This document shows, one piece after another, positions 25,687 to 34,485 of a stretch of 64,000 nt of DNA. A model generated the notes under the pieces. That model was not told the DNA's origin, ran no database searches, and was given only the letters and a program-made list of their open reading frames with translations. This DNA is from Bradyrhizobium sp. 138 (GTDB lineage: Bacteria > Pseudomonadota > Alphaproteobacteria > Rhizobiales > Xanthobacteraceae), in assembly GCF_023074075.1 (NCBI RefSeq), contig NZ_JADPKT010000053.1:78142-142141 (forward strand), in the 5' to 3' direction. Numbering within the stretch: the stretch's first letter is position 1; each line of letters begins with the position of its first letter. A program made the position numbers and the translations under genes.

Positions 25687-26580
25687 ATGACACAGACGAT
25701 CGCAGTCTTCGGGGGCACCGGCTTCCTGGGCCGGCGCGTGGTTGTGCATCTCCTGAACCACGGTTTTTCGGTGCGGGCCGCGTCACGACATCCCATGAGC
25801 GGCAAGGTGGTTTTTCGCGACATGCCATCAGGACTGGAGTTGGTCCGGGCAGATATCGGGGATGATGCATCAATCAGCGCCACCGTTGCAGGCGTCTTCG
25901 GGGTCGTGAACGCCGTAAGTCTCTATCTCGAGCGCTCCACTCAGACGTTCCATGCAGTTCATGTCGATGCAGCCGCCCAGCTTGCGAAGTGTTCGCGCGA
26001 GTCAGGTGTCGCGCGTCTGGTGCACATCTCGGGTATCGGCGCTGACGCCACTTCGTCGTCGCGATACATCCGCAGCCGAGGACAGGGCGAAAATGCCGTG
26101 CGCACGGAATTGCCGGCCGCGACCATCATTCGCCCTGCGGTCATGTTCGGCCCGGACGACGCGTTTCTAATCCCTCTGGCCGGATTGCTTCGCAAGTTTC
26201 CTGTCTTTCCGATGTTCGGTGGCGGGCAAACGATGCTGCAGCCGGCTTATGTCGAAGACGTAGGAGAAGCGATCGCACGCGTACTCGAAGCGCCGCAACC
26301 GGCGGCCGTTTACGAACTCGCAGGTCCCCGCGTTTACTCATACAGAGGCCTGCTGGAGACAGTCAGCAATCGTCTCGGCGTGCGACGTATGCTGCTTCCG
26401 GTGCCATTTGCCATTTGGCAGACCGTGGCCTCTTTCGCTGAGCGATTGCCCCAGCCTCCCGTTACGCGAAATCAGATCGAACTGATGCGACTCGACAACG
26501 TCGCCTCACCCGGCAGCTCGGGGTTCAGTGAGCTCGGTATCGAGCCGGATGGAATCGAAGCGGCTCTCGCTGAACGCTGA
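25687..26580 (+). CDS. NAD(P)-binding protein, complex I NDUFA9-like
   Basis: A 297-residue atypical SDR protein. The N-terminal TIAVFGGTGFLGRRVVVHLL (residues 4-23) is the dinucleotide site, followed by RAASRHP. RLVHISGIGAD (about 114-124) replaces the catalytic Tyr-Lys region, as in NDUFA9-like and NmrA-type proteins. The C-terminal half includes FGPDDAFLIPLAGLLRKFPVFPMFGGG (about 156-182), typical of NDUFA9 relatives. In bacteria these stand-alone proteins are thought to bind quinone-pathway or membrane partners, but the role is unclear. Confidence 0.85.
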   Translation: MTQTIAVFGGTGFLGRRVVVHLLNHGFSVRAASRHPMSGKVVFRDMPSGLELVRADIGDDASISATVAGVFGVVNAVSLYLERSTQTFHAVHVDAAAQLAKCSRESGVARLVHISGIGADATSSSRYIRSRGQGENAVRTELPAATIIRPAVMFGPDDAFLIPLAGLLRKFPVFPMFGGGQTMLQPAYVEDVGEAIARVLEAPQPAAVYELAGPRVYSYRGLLETVSNRLGVRRMLLPVPFAIWQTVASFAERLPQPPVTRNQIELMRLDNVASPGSSGFSELGIEPDGIEAALAER

Positions 26581-26805
26581 AAGACAGATGCTGGGAGCCA
26601 TCGGAACTTCTTAGGTCCGTTGTCATGCTCGATTCCGAACAGGTTGACTGACTAATCAGGCCTCTGGTCTCACGCGGCGGCAACGCGCGATTCAACGCAC
26701 GTTGTTTTCACTTCTCCTTCATATCGGTTTCGGGCGCCACTGCCTTGGCAACCGCCCCTCTGCACCACCATCCTATCATCTACGGAAAAGAGAACGCCAT
26801 GCGAG

Positions 26806-27033
26806 TCACGCAGGAGATATTCCAAGCTGTTTGATAGCGATCCTGGAAATCTCAACCGGGTCGCGAACGCCAGCGCCGATCTCAATCACTTTTCTTGCGA
26901 CCATTTCGGCAAGCGGGTCGTCGCGGCGGTCAATCAGGCTCAGCGAATGCAGCGCGTGATTGAAGGCCCGAGTCAGAATCTCAATTTCGTCCTGATCCAG
27001 CCTGCTGTCCTCCAACAAGCGCCTTATCGGCAT
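26806..27033 (-). CDS. Small conserved hypothetical protein, 75 aa
   Basis: A 75-residue helical protein (MPIRRLLEDSRLDQDEIEILTRAFNHALHSL...) ending KVIEIGAGVRDPVEISRIAIKQL. The pattern of an N-terminal MPIR.L, a long helix and a C-terminal RIAI helix recalls a group of short rhizobial proteins of unknown function. A GGGGATGAGG element precedes the ATG. The rest of 26581-26805 shows no gene. Confidence 0.65.
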   Translation of the reverse strand: MPIRRLLEDSRLDQDEIEILTRAFNHALHSLSLIDRRDDPLAEMVARKVIEIGAGVRDPVEISRIAIKQLGISPA

Positions 27034-27242
27034 GCCTCATCCCCTTTGCTCGGCGGCAAACTGTAACACAGGAACAAACGTCATGGTCGGAAATGTTCTC
27101 GAGAAGACGAGGGATGAAGCGCTCGTTGCTAGGCTGCGACCGATCCCGGCATGCTCAGAGGCGTTTGAGACGGCCGGAACGATCGCACTTCTGATACGTC
27201 ATATGCTGTGAAGCATGGACTGTTACGCCTCTTTGGAGCACA

Positions 27243-27392
27243 ATGATGGTACGTGAAGGCCCGACTGAGCCTGCGACCGCACCTGTTAGGGATACGCCAT
27301 TACGCGCGCAAGCGCGAAGCTATGGAATGCTATTTACGGCATTGATCGCCGCTGCGGCATTGATCACGACGGCCTACATGGTACTGACATAG
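27243..27392 (+). CDS. Possible small membrane protein, 49 aa
   Basis: An ATG (or the next codon, also ATG) behind GGAG opens a 49-residue frame. A hydrophilic start is followed by one membrane helix (LFTALIAAAALITTAYMVL) and a stop two residues later, the layout of single-pass small membrane proteins. No family is recognised. The flanks 27034-27242 and 27393-27496 contain no clear gene; a 42-codon frame at 27083 has no good support. Confidence 0.42.
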   Translation: MMVREGPTEPATAPVRDTPLRAQARSYGMLFTALIAAAALITTAYMVLT

Positions 27393-27463
27393 GGTGGCCC
27401 GCTGATCGGTCTCGCCGGGCAGCGGCCCGCGCGTAATCTGCTCCGTGCAGAGCCCCACATCTT

Positions 27464-27508
27464 GCATTATCTTGGATAGCATTATCTTGGATCGCACTAT
27501 CTTGGGTT
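27464..27508. repeat. 15-bp tandem repeat, three units
   Basis: GCATTATCTTGGATA, GCATTATCTTGGATC and GCACTATCTTGGGTT follow each other without a gap. The third unit overlaps the stop codon of the truncated DegP frame, so the repeat probably grew at the end of that remnant. Confidence 0.85.
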
Positions 27509-27899
27509 GGCGATTGGCGCGCTGGACTGGTCGGGACGCCGGCCCGCGGTCACACTCAAGCGGCTCTCGCGGCCCTGTCGCAGCACAGTGAGTTCTATCG
27601 CGGAGCCGGGCGCCATTGCGTAGATCTTTCTGGTCAGTTCGCTGGCGCGCTTGATCGGCTCGGCTCCCGCCGAGGAGATCACGTCTCCGCTCTTCAGGCC
27701 GGCCTTGGCGGCCGGACCGTTCTCCTCGACGCCGACGACGATGGCGCCGCGGGAATCGTGCACGGCAAGGCTTTCGGCAATATCAGGCGTGACCGATTGA
27801 ACTTCAGCGCCGATCCATCCGCGCGTGACGCTGCCCTTGTCTTTCAGTTGCGGTATCACTGTCTTGACCGTATTGGAGGGAATAGCAAAAGCGACACGT
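27497..27899 (-). pseudogene. DegP/HtrA-type protease remnant (C-terminal PDZ part)
   Basis: The minus-strand frame starts abruptly with VAFAIPSNTVKTVIPQLKD, which in DegP proteins is the end of the protease domain, and continues with a PDZ domain (GSVTRGWIGAEVQSVTPDIAESL, GVEENGPAAKAGLKSGDVIS). The whole catalytic part (His, Asp, Ser) is missing. The frame is cut exactly where the 165-bp tRNA-linked repeat begins (27897). It therefore looks like a gene broken by the event that joined the repeat here. A short PDZ peptide could still be made from an internal start near 27859 but would lack protease activity. Confidence 0.85.
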
Positions 27900-28059
27900 T
27901 TAGTTCGATTCTGGACTGCGCATTAGAAGCTCTATTTCCAAACGCGCCAAAAAAAATCTGGCGGGAATGGAGCTGCTTAACTAACGAACTCAGCAGCTTG
28001 CTGGCTGGGGCGGGAGGGATCGAACCTCCGAATGGCGGAATCAAAATCCGCTGCCTTAC
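27897..28059 (-). repeat. Right copy of tRNA-Gln-linked repeat (possible att site)
   Basis: Partner of 16294-16458. It runs from the broken end of the DegP remnant through 100 bp of sequence downstream of tRNA-Gln into the anticodon arm of the intact tRNA. The two copies flank about 11.6 kb. The moderate identity suggests an old event. Confidence 0.65.
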
Positions 28060-28076
28060 CGCTTGGCTACGCCCCA
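28002..28076 (-). tRNA. tRNA-Gln (TTG)
   Basis: The minus strand gives TGGGGCG as the 5' acceptor, pairing with CGCCCCA, then discriminator G and an encoded CCA. The D arm AGCCAAGCGGTAAGGCAGC, anticodon loop with TTG, and T arm GGAGG-TTCGATC-CCTCC are all intact. It is a 75-base Gln tRNA and serves as the intact end of the tRNA-linked repeat pair. Confidence 0.97.
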
Positions 28077-28326
28077 ACAGGCGACGGACGGAATGGCGAA
28101 AGAACGGGCCGCCGCGGATTCCCTCCGGTCGTAGCCGGTCTATAGGCAGCGGCGCGGCATTTCAACCGCCTGGAGGGGCAAAATACCACACGGGTCCACC
28201 GGCCCCCACCTCACTCTGATATAGCCGGATCGCTCCGCGCCGGCGCCATCCCCCTTCTCCCGGCCCATTGAGACCGCCTTCGTTTCGTGGGAATACGGCG
28301 CAAAGACCTGTCCACGGGAGTGAGCC

Positions 28327-30105
28327 ATGACCTACCGCGCGCCGATCTCTGACATGCTGCTGTCGCTCAACCATGGCGCCGGCCTCAAGGCTGCCGTGGA
28401 GGCCGGTCATTACGGCGACTTCGACGCGGACATTGCCGCGGCCGTGCTGGAGGAAGCCGGTAAGTTCGCATCCGACGTGCTGGCCCCGCTCAACAAGGTT
28501 GGTGACGAGCATGGCATCAAGCTCGATGCCGGCAAGGTCACGACCGCGCCGGGCTGGCCGGACGCCTATAAGCGCTGGACGGAGGGCGGCTGGAATGCGG
28601 TGTCCGGCCCCGAGGATTTCGGCGGCCAGGGCCTGCCGCTCGCGATCAACGCCGCCTGCACCGAGATTTGGAGCGCGGCCAACGTCGCCTTCGGCCTCTG
28701 CCCGCTGCTGACGGCCTCGGCGATCGAGGCGCTGGAGGCGCATGGCAGCGACGAGCTGAAGACAATCTATCTCGAGAAACTCGTCTCCGGCGCATGGACC
28801 GGCACGATGCAACTCACCGAGCCGCAGGCCGGCTCCGACGTCGGCGCGCTGCGCACCCGCGCCGAGAAGCAGGCCGACGGCACTTATCGCATCAAGGGGA
28901 CGAAGATCTTCATCACCTATGGCGAGCACGACATGACCGACAACATCGTGCATTTCGTGCTGGCGCGTCTGCCCGATGCGCCCGCCGGCACCAAGGGGAT
29001 CTCACTGTTTCTGGTGCCGAAATTCATGGTCAACGCTGACGGCTCGCTGGGGCAGCGCAACGATATCTTCGCGAGCGGCGTCGAGCACAAACTCGGCATG
29101 CATGCTTCCCCGACCTGCACCATGACGATGGGCGATCATGGCGGCGCGATCGGCTTTTTGATCGGCGAAGAGAACCAGGGCATGCGCTGCATGTTCACGA
29201 TGATGAACCAGGCCCGCCTCGGCGTTGGCCTCGAGGGCGTCGGCGTTGCCGACCGCGCCTATCAGCAGGCCTTGTCCTATGCGCAGGAGCGCAAGCAGGG
29301 CCGCGCGGTCGATAGCAAGAGCGACGGCTCGGATGCGATCTTCGTCCATCCCGACGTCAAGCGCATGCTGATGCGGATGCGGGCGCAGACCGCGGCCGCG
29401 CGGACCATCTGCTATGCGACCGCGGTCGCGATCGACGTCTCGACGCGCGCCAGGGATCCCAAGGTGCGGGCTGATGCCGCCGCGCGCGCCGCGCTGCTGA
29501 CGCCGATGGCCAAGGCCTATTCCACCGATATCGGCAACGAGGTCGCCTATCTCGGCGTGCAGATCCACGGCGGCATGGGGTTCATCGAGGAAACCGGCGC
29601 GGCGCAGCACTACCGCGATGCCCGCATCACCGCGATCTACGAGGGCACCAACGGTATCCAGGCGATCGACCTCGTCACGCGCAAGCTCGCGGCCAATGGC
29701 GGCGCTTCGGTGTGGGCGCTGCTCGACGAGCTCGCCGCAACGGTCAGCCAAGTCGAGGCCTCCAACGATCCCGCTTTCGGCACCACGGGTACGAAGCTGC
29801 GCGAGGCACTCGGGGCGCTGACGCGCACCAGCAAATGGCTCCTCGAGCGCGTCGCGTCCGCACCGAACGAGGCGCTTGCAGGCGCGTCGCCTTATCTGCA
29901 GCAGTTCGGCGCCACGCTCGGTGGCTGCCTGCTCGCCTCCGAAGCGCTTGCCGCCAAGGCCGACGGCAACACGGACGCCGCGCGCTACGTCTCGCTCGCG
30001 CGCTTCTTCGCCGAGAACATCACGGTGCAGGCGCCCGCACTCGAGCGCACGGTGACGGAAAGCGCCGAGTCGGTCGCGGCGGCGGATGCGGTGTTGTTGG
30101 GGTAG
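28327..30105 (+). CDS. Acyl-CoA dehydrogenase, long (about 592 aa) type
   Basis: A 592-residue FAD-dependent enzyme that introduces the alpha-beta double bond in acyl-CoA. The N-terminal extension, MQLTEPQAGSDVGALRTRA (FAD/substrate signature, about residues 160-178), and QIHGGMGFIEETGAAQHYRDARITAIYEGTNGIQA (about 415-449, with the catalytic Glu in YEGT) are visible. The 130-residue C-terminal extension after TRKLA is typical of the DmdC/FadE-like subgroup. The start lies behind GGGAG. Downstream a palindromic repeat separates it from a convergent MFS gene. Beta-oxidation is likely; chain specificity is not readable. Confidence 0.92.
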   Translation: MTYRAPISDMLLSLNHGAGLKAAVEAGHYGDFDADIAAAVLEEAGKFASDVLAPLNKVGDEHGIKLDAGKVTTAPGWPDAYKRWTEGGWNAVSGPEDFGGQGLPLAINAACTEIWSAANVAFGLCPLLTASAIEALEAHGSDELKTIYLEKLVSGAWTGTMQLTEPQAGSDVGALRTRAEKQADGTYRIKGTKIFITYGEHDMTDNIVHFVLARLPDAPAGTKGISLFLVPKFMVNADGSLGQRNDIFASGVEHKLGMHASPTCTMTMGDHGGAIGFLIGEENQGMRCMFTMMNQARLGVGLEGVGVADRAYQQALSYAQERKQGRAVDSKSDGSDAIFVHPDVKRMLMRMRAQTAAARTICYATAVAIDVSTRARDPKVRADAAARAALLTPMAKAYSTDIGNEVAYLGVQIHGGMGFIEETGAAQHYRDARITAIYEGTNGIQAIDLVTRKLAANGGASVWALLDELAATVSQVEASNDPAFGTTGTKLREALGALTRTSKWLLERVASAPNEALAGASPYLQQFGATLGGCLLASEALAAKADGNTDAARYVSLARFFAENITVQAPALERTVTESAESVAAADAVLLG

Positions 30106-30130
30106 TTGTTTGCCGCGGGGCGTCGATGCC

Positions 30131-30220
30131 TAGGGTGGGGTTAGCCGTAGGCGTAACCCACCGTTTCCGCCTGCTGGTGAACAGAAGAGGTGGATTACGC
30201 TTCGCTAATCCACCCTACGG
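30131..30220. repeat. Palindromic intergenic repeat between convergent genes
   Basis: Two hairpins (GGGTTA...TAACCC and GGTGGATTA-CGCTTCGC-TAATCCACC) lie within an outer TAGGGTGG / CCACCCTA inverted repeat. Palindromes of this GTAGGGTGG type resemble elements common in Bradyrhizobium. Its place between two gene ends suggests it also acts as a bidirectional terminator. Confidence 0.75.
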
Positions 30221-30221
30221 A

Positions 30222-31460
30222 CTACGAGGCTGCGAGCTTTGCCGTTTTCCCCGGCCGCCACAGCACGATGCCCGCCGCGACAACATCCAGCACCACGCAC
30301 ATCGCAAACGCCGTCGTGTAGTTGCCTGTAAAGCTCCGTACTAGCCCGACGATGCCTGGGCCGAAGGCGCTGACGATGCCGCTGATCGACGTGCCCAATC
30401 CCATGGCGGCGGCGAAGGCGCTGGCGCCGATCTCGCGCTGGATGATCAAGGGCGGGAACGTGATCATGTTGCCGATCGAGAAGCCGTAGACGGCGCAGCA
30501 CACCAGCAGCATCGTCGGGTTCGTGCTCTGCAGCAGAACGAACAGCGCGGCCGCCTGGCTCGTCATCGACGCCGCGCAGGCGAGCCGCGGATCGAGCCGG
30601 TCGACGAACAGGCCGAGCGACAGGCGGCCGACCACCGCCATCGCCGCCATGACGGTGACCGCGAGCCCTGCGGCGGAGCGGCCGATCAGCGGCTCCAGAA
30701 ACGTCACCTGGTGGATGATGAATCCCATCTGCGCCAGCAGCGCGATCGCGATCGGCAACACCATGGTCCAGAACGCAGCGTTGGCGAGCAGCGTCTTGCG
30801 GGAATGGCTTGGCGCGGCCGCGCCTCCGCCGGAGGAACGTCCGTCCGATGCCAGCGACATCCCGGCCGGCCAGCCGATGAAGATCACGACCACCGGCAGC
30901 ACCAGCACCATCATCGCCATCGTGGCCGCCAGCATGGCCGACCGAAAGCCGATGCTGCCGGACAGCGACAGCAGCAGCGGAACGAGGATGATGCCGCCGC
31001 AGGTCGCGCCGTTGAACGCGAGACTGAGCGCGAGCCCGCGGCGGCGCTCGAACCAGGAGTTCAGCACGGTCGCGATCACCACGGTGCCCATGCCGGTCCA
31101 GCCGAGCGACATCAGGCCATAGGCGAGATAGAGCTGCCAGGGCGTCTGCATCAGCGCCAGCAGCACCGTCGAGGCGCCGAGCGCCACCAGGCCGCACAGG
31201 ATCAGCGAGCGCAACCCGATGCGGGCGAGCAGATCGTCGGTAAAGATGACGAGCACGGAGGTCAGGAGGAACGAGAACGTGCTGGCAGCGGAGACCAGCG
31301 TGCCCGGCCAGCCATGGGCGCGCTGCAGCTCGGCAAGATAGACGCCCTGGCCGTACAGGCCGAAGCCGAACATGAAGAACGCCATCAGGAAGCAGGCCAG
31401 CACGACGCGCCAGCCGCGGTAGTGCAGCGAGGATTCGTCGACGCGGGTTGCGGCAATCAT
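30222..31460 (-). CDS. MFS transporter
   Basis: A 412-residue protein with about 12 hydrophobic segments in two halves joined by a hydrophilic loop (about residues 196-214, GRSSGGGAAAPSHSRKT). Loop 2-3 contains a weak MFS signature (DDLLARIGLRSLILCG). The overall pattern (YRGWRVVLACFLMAFFMFGFGLYGQGVYLAEL at the start) is that of the OFA/monocarboxylate-like MFS group, which usually move organic anions. The ATG at 31460 starts the transporter; the longer frame upstream is not coding-like. It converges with the acyl-CoA dehydrogenase gene and diverges from an enoyl-CoA hydratase gene. Confidence 0.85.
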   Translation of the reverse strand: MIAATRVDESSLHYRGWRVVLACFLMAFFMFGFGLYGQGVYLAELQRAHGWPGTLVSAASTFSFLLTSVLVIFTDDLLARIGLRSLILCGLVALGASTVLLALMQTPWQLYLAYGLMSLGWTGMGTVVIATVLNSWFERRRGLALSLAFNGATCGGIILVPLLLSLSGSIGFRSAMLAATMAMMVLVLPVVVIFIGWPAGMSLASDGRSSGGGAAAPSHSRKTLLANAAFWTMVLPIAIALLAQMGFIIHQVTFLEPLIGRSAAGLAVTVMAAMAVVGRLSLGLFVDRLDPRLACAASMTSQAAALFVLLQSTNPTMLLVCCAVYGFSIGNMITFPPLIIQREIGASAFAAAMGLGTSISGIVSAFGPGIVGLVRSFTGNYTTAFAMCVVLDVVAAGIVLWRPGKTAKLAAS

Positions 31461-31692
31461 CAATCGAGCAATCGAGCAAATGGAACCGCGCGAGATCGTG
31501 CACCACAACCACCGGTTTTTCAAATGAAACATTGTAGCCATTTGTTGCGGTGACGGCTGCCATGCGCCGGCATGTGGAAATTGGCGCCGAAAAGGTTGAG
31601 CCAGCGCATTGGCATGCCTGCGGGATGATGTAGGCTGACGTTTGGCGAGCCTCGCGAAGCGGCGAGCGTCGCAGCCAGCGCAGGGGGCTCTC

Positions 31693-32451
31693 ATGCCGAA
31701 TGGCAATATCGTGATCACCGAAGAGCGCGGAACACGCGTGATCACCCTGCGCCGTCCGGGCAAGAAGAACGCGATCACCCAAGACATGTACCGGGAGATG
31801 AGCCGCGCGATCGACACCGCGCAGAACAACCCCGATATCCGCTGCATGATCGTCACCGGTGGCTCCGGCGTGTTCACCGCCGGCGACGACATCGACGATT
31901 TCATGCACGCCGACACCTCGCGTCCCGAGACGCTGTCGGAGGGCACCAAGTTTCTCTATTCGCTCGCTCTCAACGTCAAGCCGATCATTGCGGCCGTCGA
32001 CGGCGCCTCGATCGGTATGGGCACCGTGATGCTGTTCCACTGCGACTATGTGCTCGCCTCGAACGCTGCGACCTTTTCCGCGCCCTATATCCATCTCGGC
32101 CTGGTGCCGGTCGGCGCGGCCAGCCTCTTGATGCCGAATACGATGGGCTACCAGCGCGCCTTCGCGATGCTGGTGATGGGGCGGACTTTTTCCGCCGCGG
32201 AGGCGCATGCCGCCGGCTTCGTCAACACCGTGGTGTCGCCGGGACATACCGAGGTCGAGGCGCGCAAGGTGGCGCGCGATATCTGCAGGCTGCCGGCCGA
32301 AGCCGTCGCGATCTCGCGCAAGTTGCTGCGCGCGCCGACCGAAGAGCTCACCCGCCGCATCGACCAGGAAGGTCACCTGTTCGGCGAGCGGCTGAAGTCA
32401 GAGGAAGCGGTGGCGGCATTCAATGCGTTCGCGAACAGAAAGAAGCGGTAG
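31693..32451 (+). CDS. Enoyl-CoA hydratase/isomerase family protein
   Basis: A 252-residue crotonase-fold protein. Visible are the CoA-binding TLRRPGKKNAITQDMYREM, the oxyanion-hole segment TAGDDIDDFM (about 60-69) and IAAVDGASIGMGTVMLFHCDYVLAS (about 96-120), where the second oxyanion Gly lies. The glutamate pair of true hydratases is partly replaced in PYIHLGLVPVGAASLL, so it may act as an isomerase or on an unusual acyl-CoA. The ATG follows CAGGGGG. A 232-bp gap upstream separates it from the divergent MFS gene. Confidence 0.88.
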   Translation: MPNGNIVITEERGTRVITLRRPGKKNAITQDMYREMSRAIDTAQNNPDIRCMIVTGGSGVFTAGDDIDDFMHADTSRPETLSEGTKFLYSLALNVKPIIAAVDGASIGMGTVMLFHCDYVLASNAATFSAPYIHLGLVPVGAASLLMPNTMGYQRAFAMLVMGRTFSAAEAHAAGFVNTVVSPGHTEVEARKVARDICRLPAEAVAISRKLLRAPTEELTRRIDQEGHLFGERLKSEEAVAAFNAFANRKKR

Positions 32452-32490
32452 GGGTGAGACAGTGAGGGCCATCTTCGCGAGTCCGGTATT

Positions 32491-32615
32491 GTAGGGTGGG
32501 CAAAGGCGCACTTGCGCCGTGCCTACGACTTTTCTTCGATCACGGTCAGATGGTGAGCACGCTTCCTCCTTCGCTCTTCGAGCTACGGCGGACAAGTCGC
32601 TTTGCCCTCCCTACG
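32491..32615 (+). repeat. 125-bp palindromic repeat, copy 1 (GTAGGGTGGGC type)
   Basis: The segment begins GTAGGGTGGGCAAAGGCGC and ends GCTTTGCCCTCCCTACG, so its ends form a long imperfect hairpin. It matches 63311-63440 in inverted orientation, with shared inner parts such as CGCTCTTCGAGCTA and GGCGGACAAGTCGC. It ends 81 bp before the nucleotidase start. Confidence 0.85.
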
Positions 32616-32696
32616 ATGCTGAAGTCGGGGCGAAGTCCGGCCCATTCACGACAATGCTTCGTGAAATCTTTGCGTGGAGCGATTAGACTTGGTTCC

Positions 32697-34352
32697 ATGC
32701 GATACCGATCCATCCTTGCCGCGCTTGCCCTCACCACCACCCTCCCCGCCTCGGCCCAAACCGCCGCGCCGGTCGAGCTGCGCATCCTGGCGATCAACGA
32801 TTTCCACGGCAATCTGCGCCCGCCGCCGGGTGGTATCCGCATCGGAGATCCCGAGGACAAAAGCAAAAAAGTGATGGTGGCGGCCGGCGGCGCGGAATAC
32901 ATGGCGACGCTGGTCAAGCAGCTGCGCGAAGGCCACAAGAACACGATCTTCGTCGCCGCAGGCGATTTGATCGGCGCGAGCCCATTTTTGTCGGCGATGT
33001 TTCACGACGAGCCCTCGATCGAATCGCTGTCGATGATGGGGCTTGCGATCACCTCCGTCGGCAACCACGAATTCGACGAGGGCAAGACCGAGCTGCTCAG
33101 GATGCAGAACGGCGGCTGCCATCCCCTCGACGGCTGCCAGGGACCGCATCCCTTCACAGGCGCCAAATTCCGTTATCTCGCGGCGTCCACCATCGAGACC
33201 GCGACGGGCAACAGCGTGCTGCCGCCCTACGAGATCAGGGAATTCGACGGCATCCCCGTCGCCTTCATCGGGCTGACCTTGAAGGAGACCGCGGGCATCG
33301 TCTCGCCGTCGGGCATCGCCGGGCTCGAATTCCGCGATGAGGCCGAGACGGTGAATGCGCTCGTGCCGCAGTTGAAGGCGCGTGGCGTCGAGGCGATCGT
33401 GGTGCTGATCCACCAGGGCGGCGAGCCCGCCGGCGACTACAATGAATGCCCGGCTATCACGGGGCCGATCGTCGACATCGTCAGGAAATTCGACCGCGCC
33501 GTCGACATCGTCGTCAGCGGCCATACCCACCGCGCCTATATCTGCGACATCGACGGGCGGCTCGTCACCAGCGGCGACAAATACGGCACGCTGGTCACGG
33601 CGATCGACCTGAAGCTCGACCCGGCAACGCGCGATATCGTCAGCGCCAGGGGCGAGAATATCATCGTCGCCAACGCTTCGCTGGCCAAGGACCCAGAGCA
33701 GACCGCATTGATCGACGCCTACGACAAGCTCTCTGCCCCGATCGCCAACCGGCCGGCCGGTTCGGTGACGCAGACGCTGTCGCGCGTGCCGAACGAGGCT
33801 GGAGAAAGCGCGCTTGGCGATGTGATCGCCGACGCGCAATTGCTCGCAACCCGCGACGCGAAGGATGGCAGCGCTGTCATCGCGCTCACCAATCCCGGCG
33901 GCATCCGCATCGACATCGTCCCAAAGGAGAACGGCGCGATAACGTTCGGCGATGTTTTCGCCAGCCAGCCGTTCCGCAACCGCCTCGTCACCATGACGCT
34001 GATGGGCAGTCAGCTCAAGGACATGCTCGAGCAGCAATGGCTCGACCCGAAGCGGCCGCGGATCCTCCAGGTCTCGAACGGATTCAGCTATGCCTGGGAT
34101 GCGGCGAAGCCATTCGGCGAGCGCGTGATCGCCGAGAGGATGACGCTCAACGGCAGGCCGATCGAACAGGCCAGCGGCTACCGCGTCACCCTCAACGATT
34201 ACCTCGCCGTCGGCGGCGACGGTTTTACCGTCGCCAAGCAGGGCACGGCGCCACAATATGGCGGCTACGACGCGGATGCGCTGTTCGCGTTCTTCCGCGC
34301 GCATGGGCCGGTCGGTCCGCTACCGCTGACCCGCATCCTGCGGGTGAATTGA
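32697..34352 (+). CDS. Periplasmic 5'-nucleotidase / metallophosphoesterase
   Basis: A 551-residue exported phosphatase of the UshA type. A signal peptide (MRYRSILAALALTTTLPASA, cleavage near A20) leads into the two-metal phosphoesterase domain with NDFHGNL, AAGDLIGASP, GNHEFDEG and SGHTHRA (all within about residues 35-280). The second half is the 5'-nucleotidase C-terminal domain with NPGGIRIDI and NGFSYAWD, which binds the nucleoside. It releases phosphate and nucleosides from extracellular nucleotides. The ATG at 32697 is chosen because it starts the signal peptide; the frame upstream runs through a repeat. Confidence 0.92.
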   Translation: MRYRSILAALALTTTLPASAQTAAPVELRILAINDFHGNLRPPPGGIRIGDPEDKSKKVMVAAGGAEYMATLVKQLREGHKNTIFVAAGDLIGASPFLSAMFHDEPSIESLSMMGLAITSVGNHEFDEGKTELLRMQNGGCHPLDGCQGPHPFTGAKFRYLAASTIETATGNSVLPPYEIREFDGIPVAFIGLTLKETAGIVSPSGIAGLEFRDEAETVNALVPQLKARGVEAIVVLIHQGGEPAGDYNECPAITGPIVDIVRKFDRAVDIVVSGHTHRAYICDIDGRLVTSGDKYGTLVTAIDLKLDPATRDIVSARGENIIVANASLAKDPEQTALIDAYDKLSAPIANRPAGSVTQTLSRVPNEAGESALGDVIADAQLLATRDAKDGSAVIALTNPGGIRIDIVPKENGAITFGDVFASQPFRNRLVTMTLMGSQLKDMLEQQWLDPKRPRILQVSNGFSYAWDAAKPFGERVIAERMTLNGRPIEQASGYRVTLNDYLAVGGDGFTVAKQGTAPQYGGYDADALFAFFRAHGPVGPLPLTRILRVN

Positions 34353-34485
34353 TCCGGATCAAACGGGCCGGCGCGGGACAAACCTTTGCCATTGCCGTTC
34401 AAACGCCTAGATTGCGTTTTGCATTGCGTTTTGGCGCCGGATGCGCCAACGACGCCAAACGCCCGTTTCCTGTGAGGCCGACCTG

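Noticed and set aside
27083..27211. 42-codon frame
   Set aside because: Weak ribosome site and no family pattern; too little support to list as a gene.
30205..32376. Long minus-strand open frame (723 aa)
   Set aside because: It spans the MFS gene in another frame and the enoyl-CoA hydratase gene in antisense. No domain is visible.
32646..34304. Minus-strand open frame (552 aa)
   Set aside because: Antisense to the 5'-nucleotidase gene; composition is that of a shadow frame.
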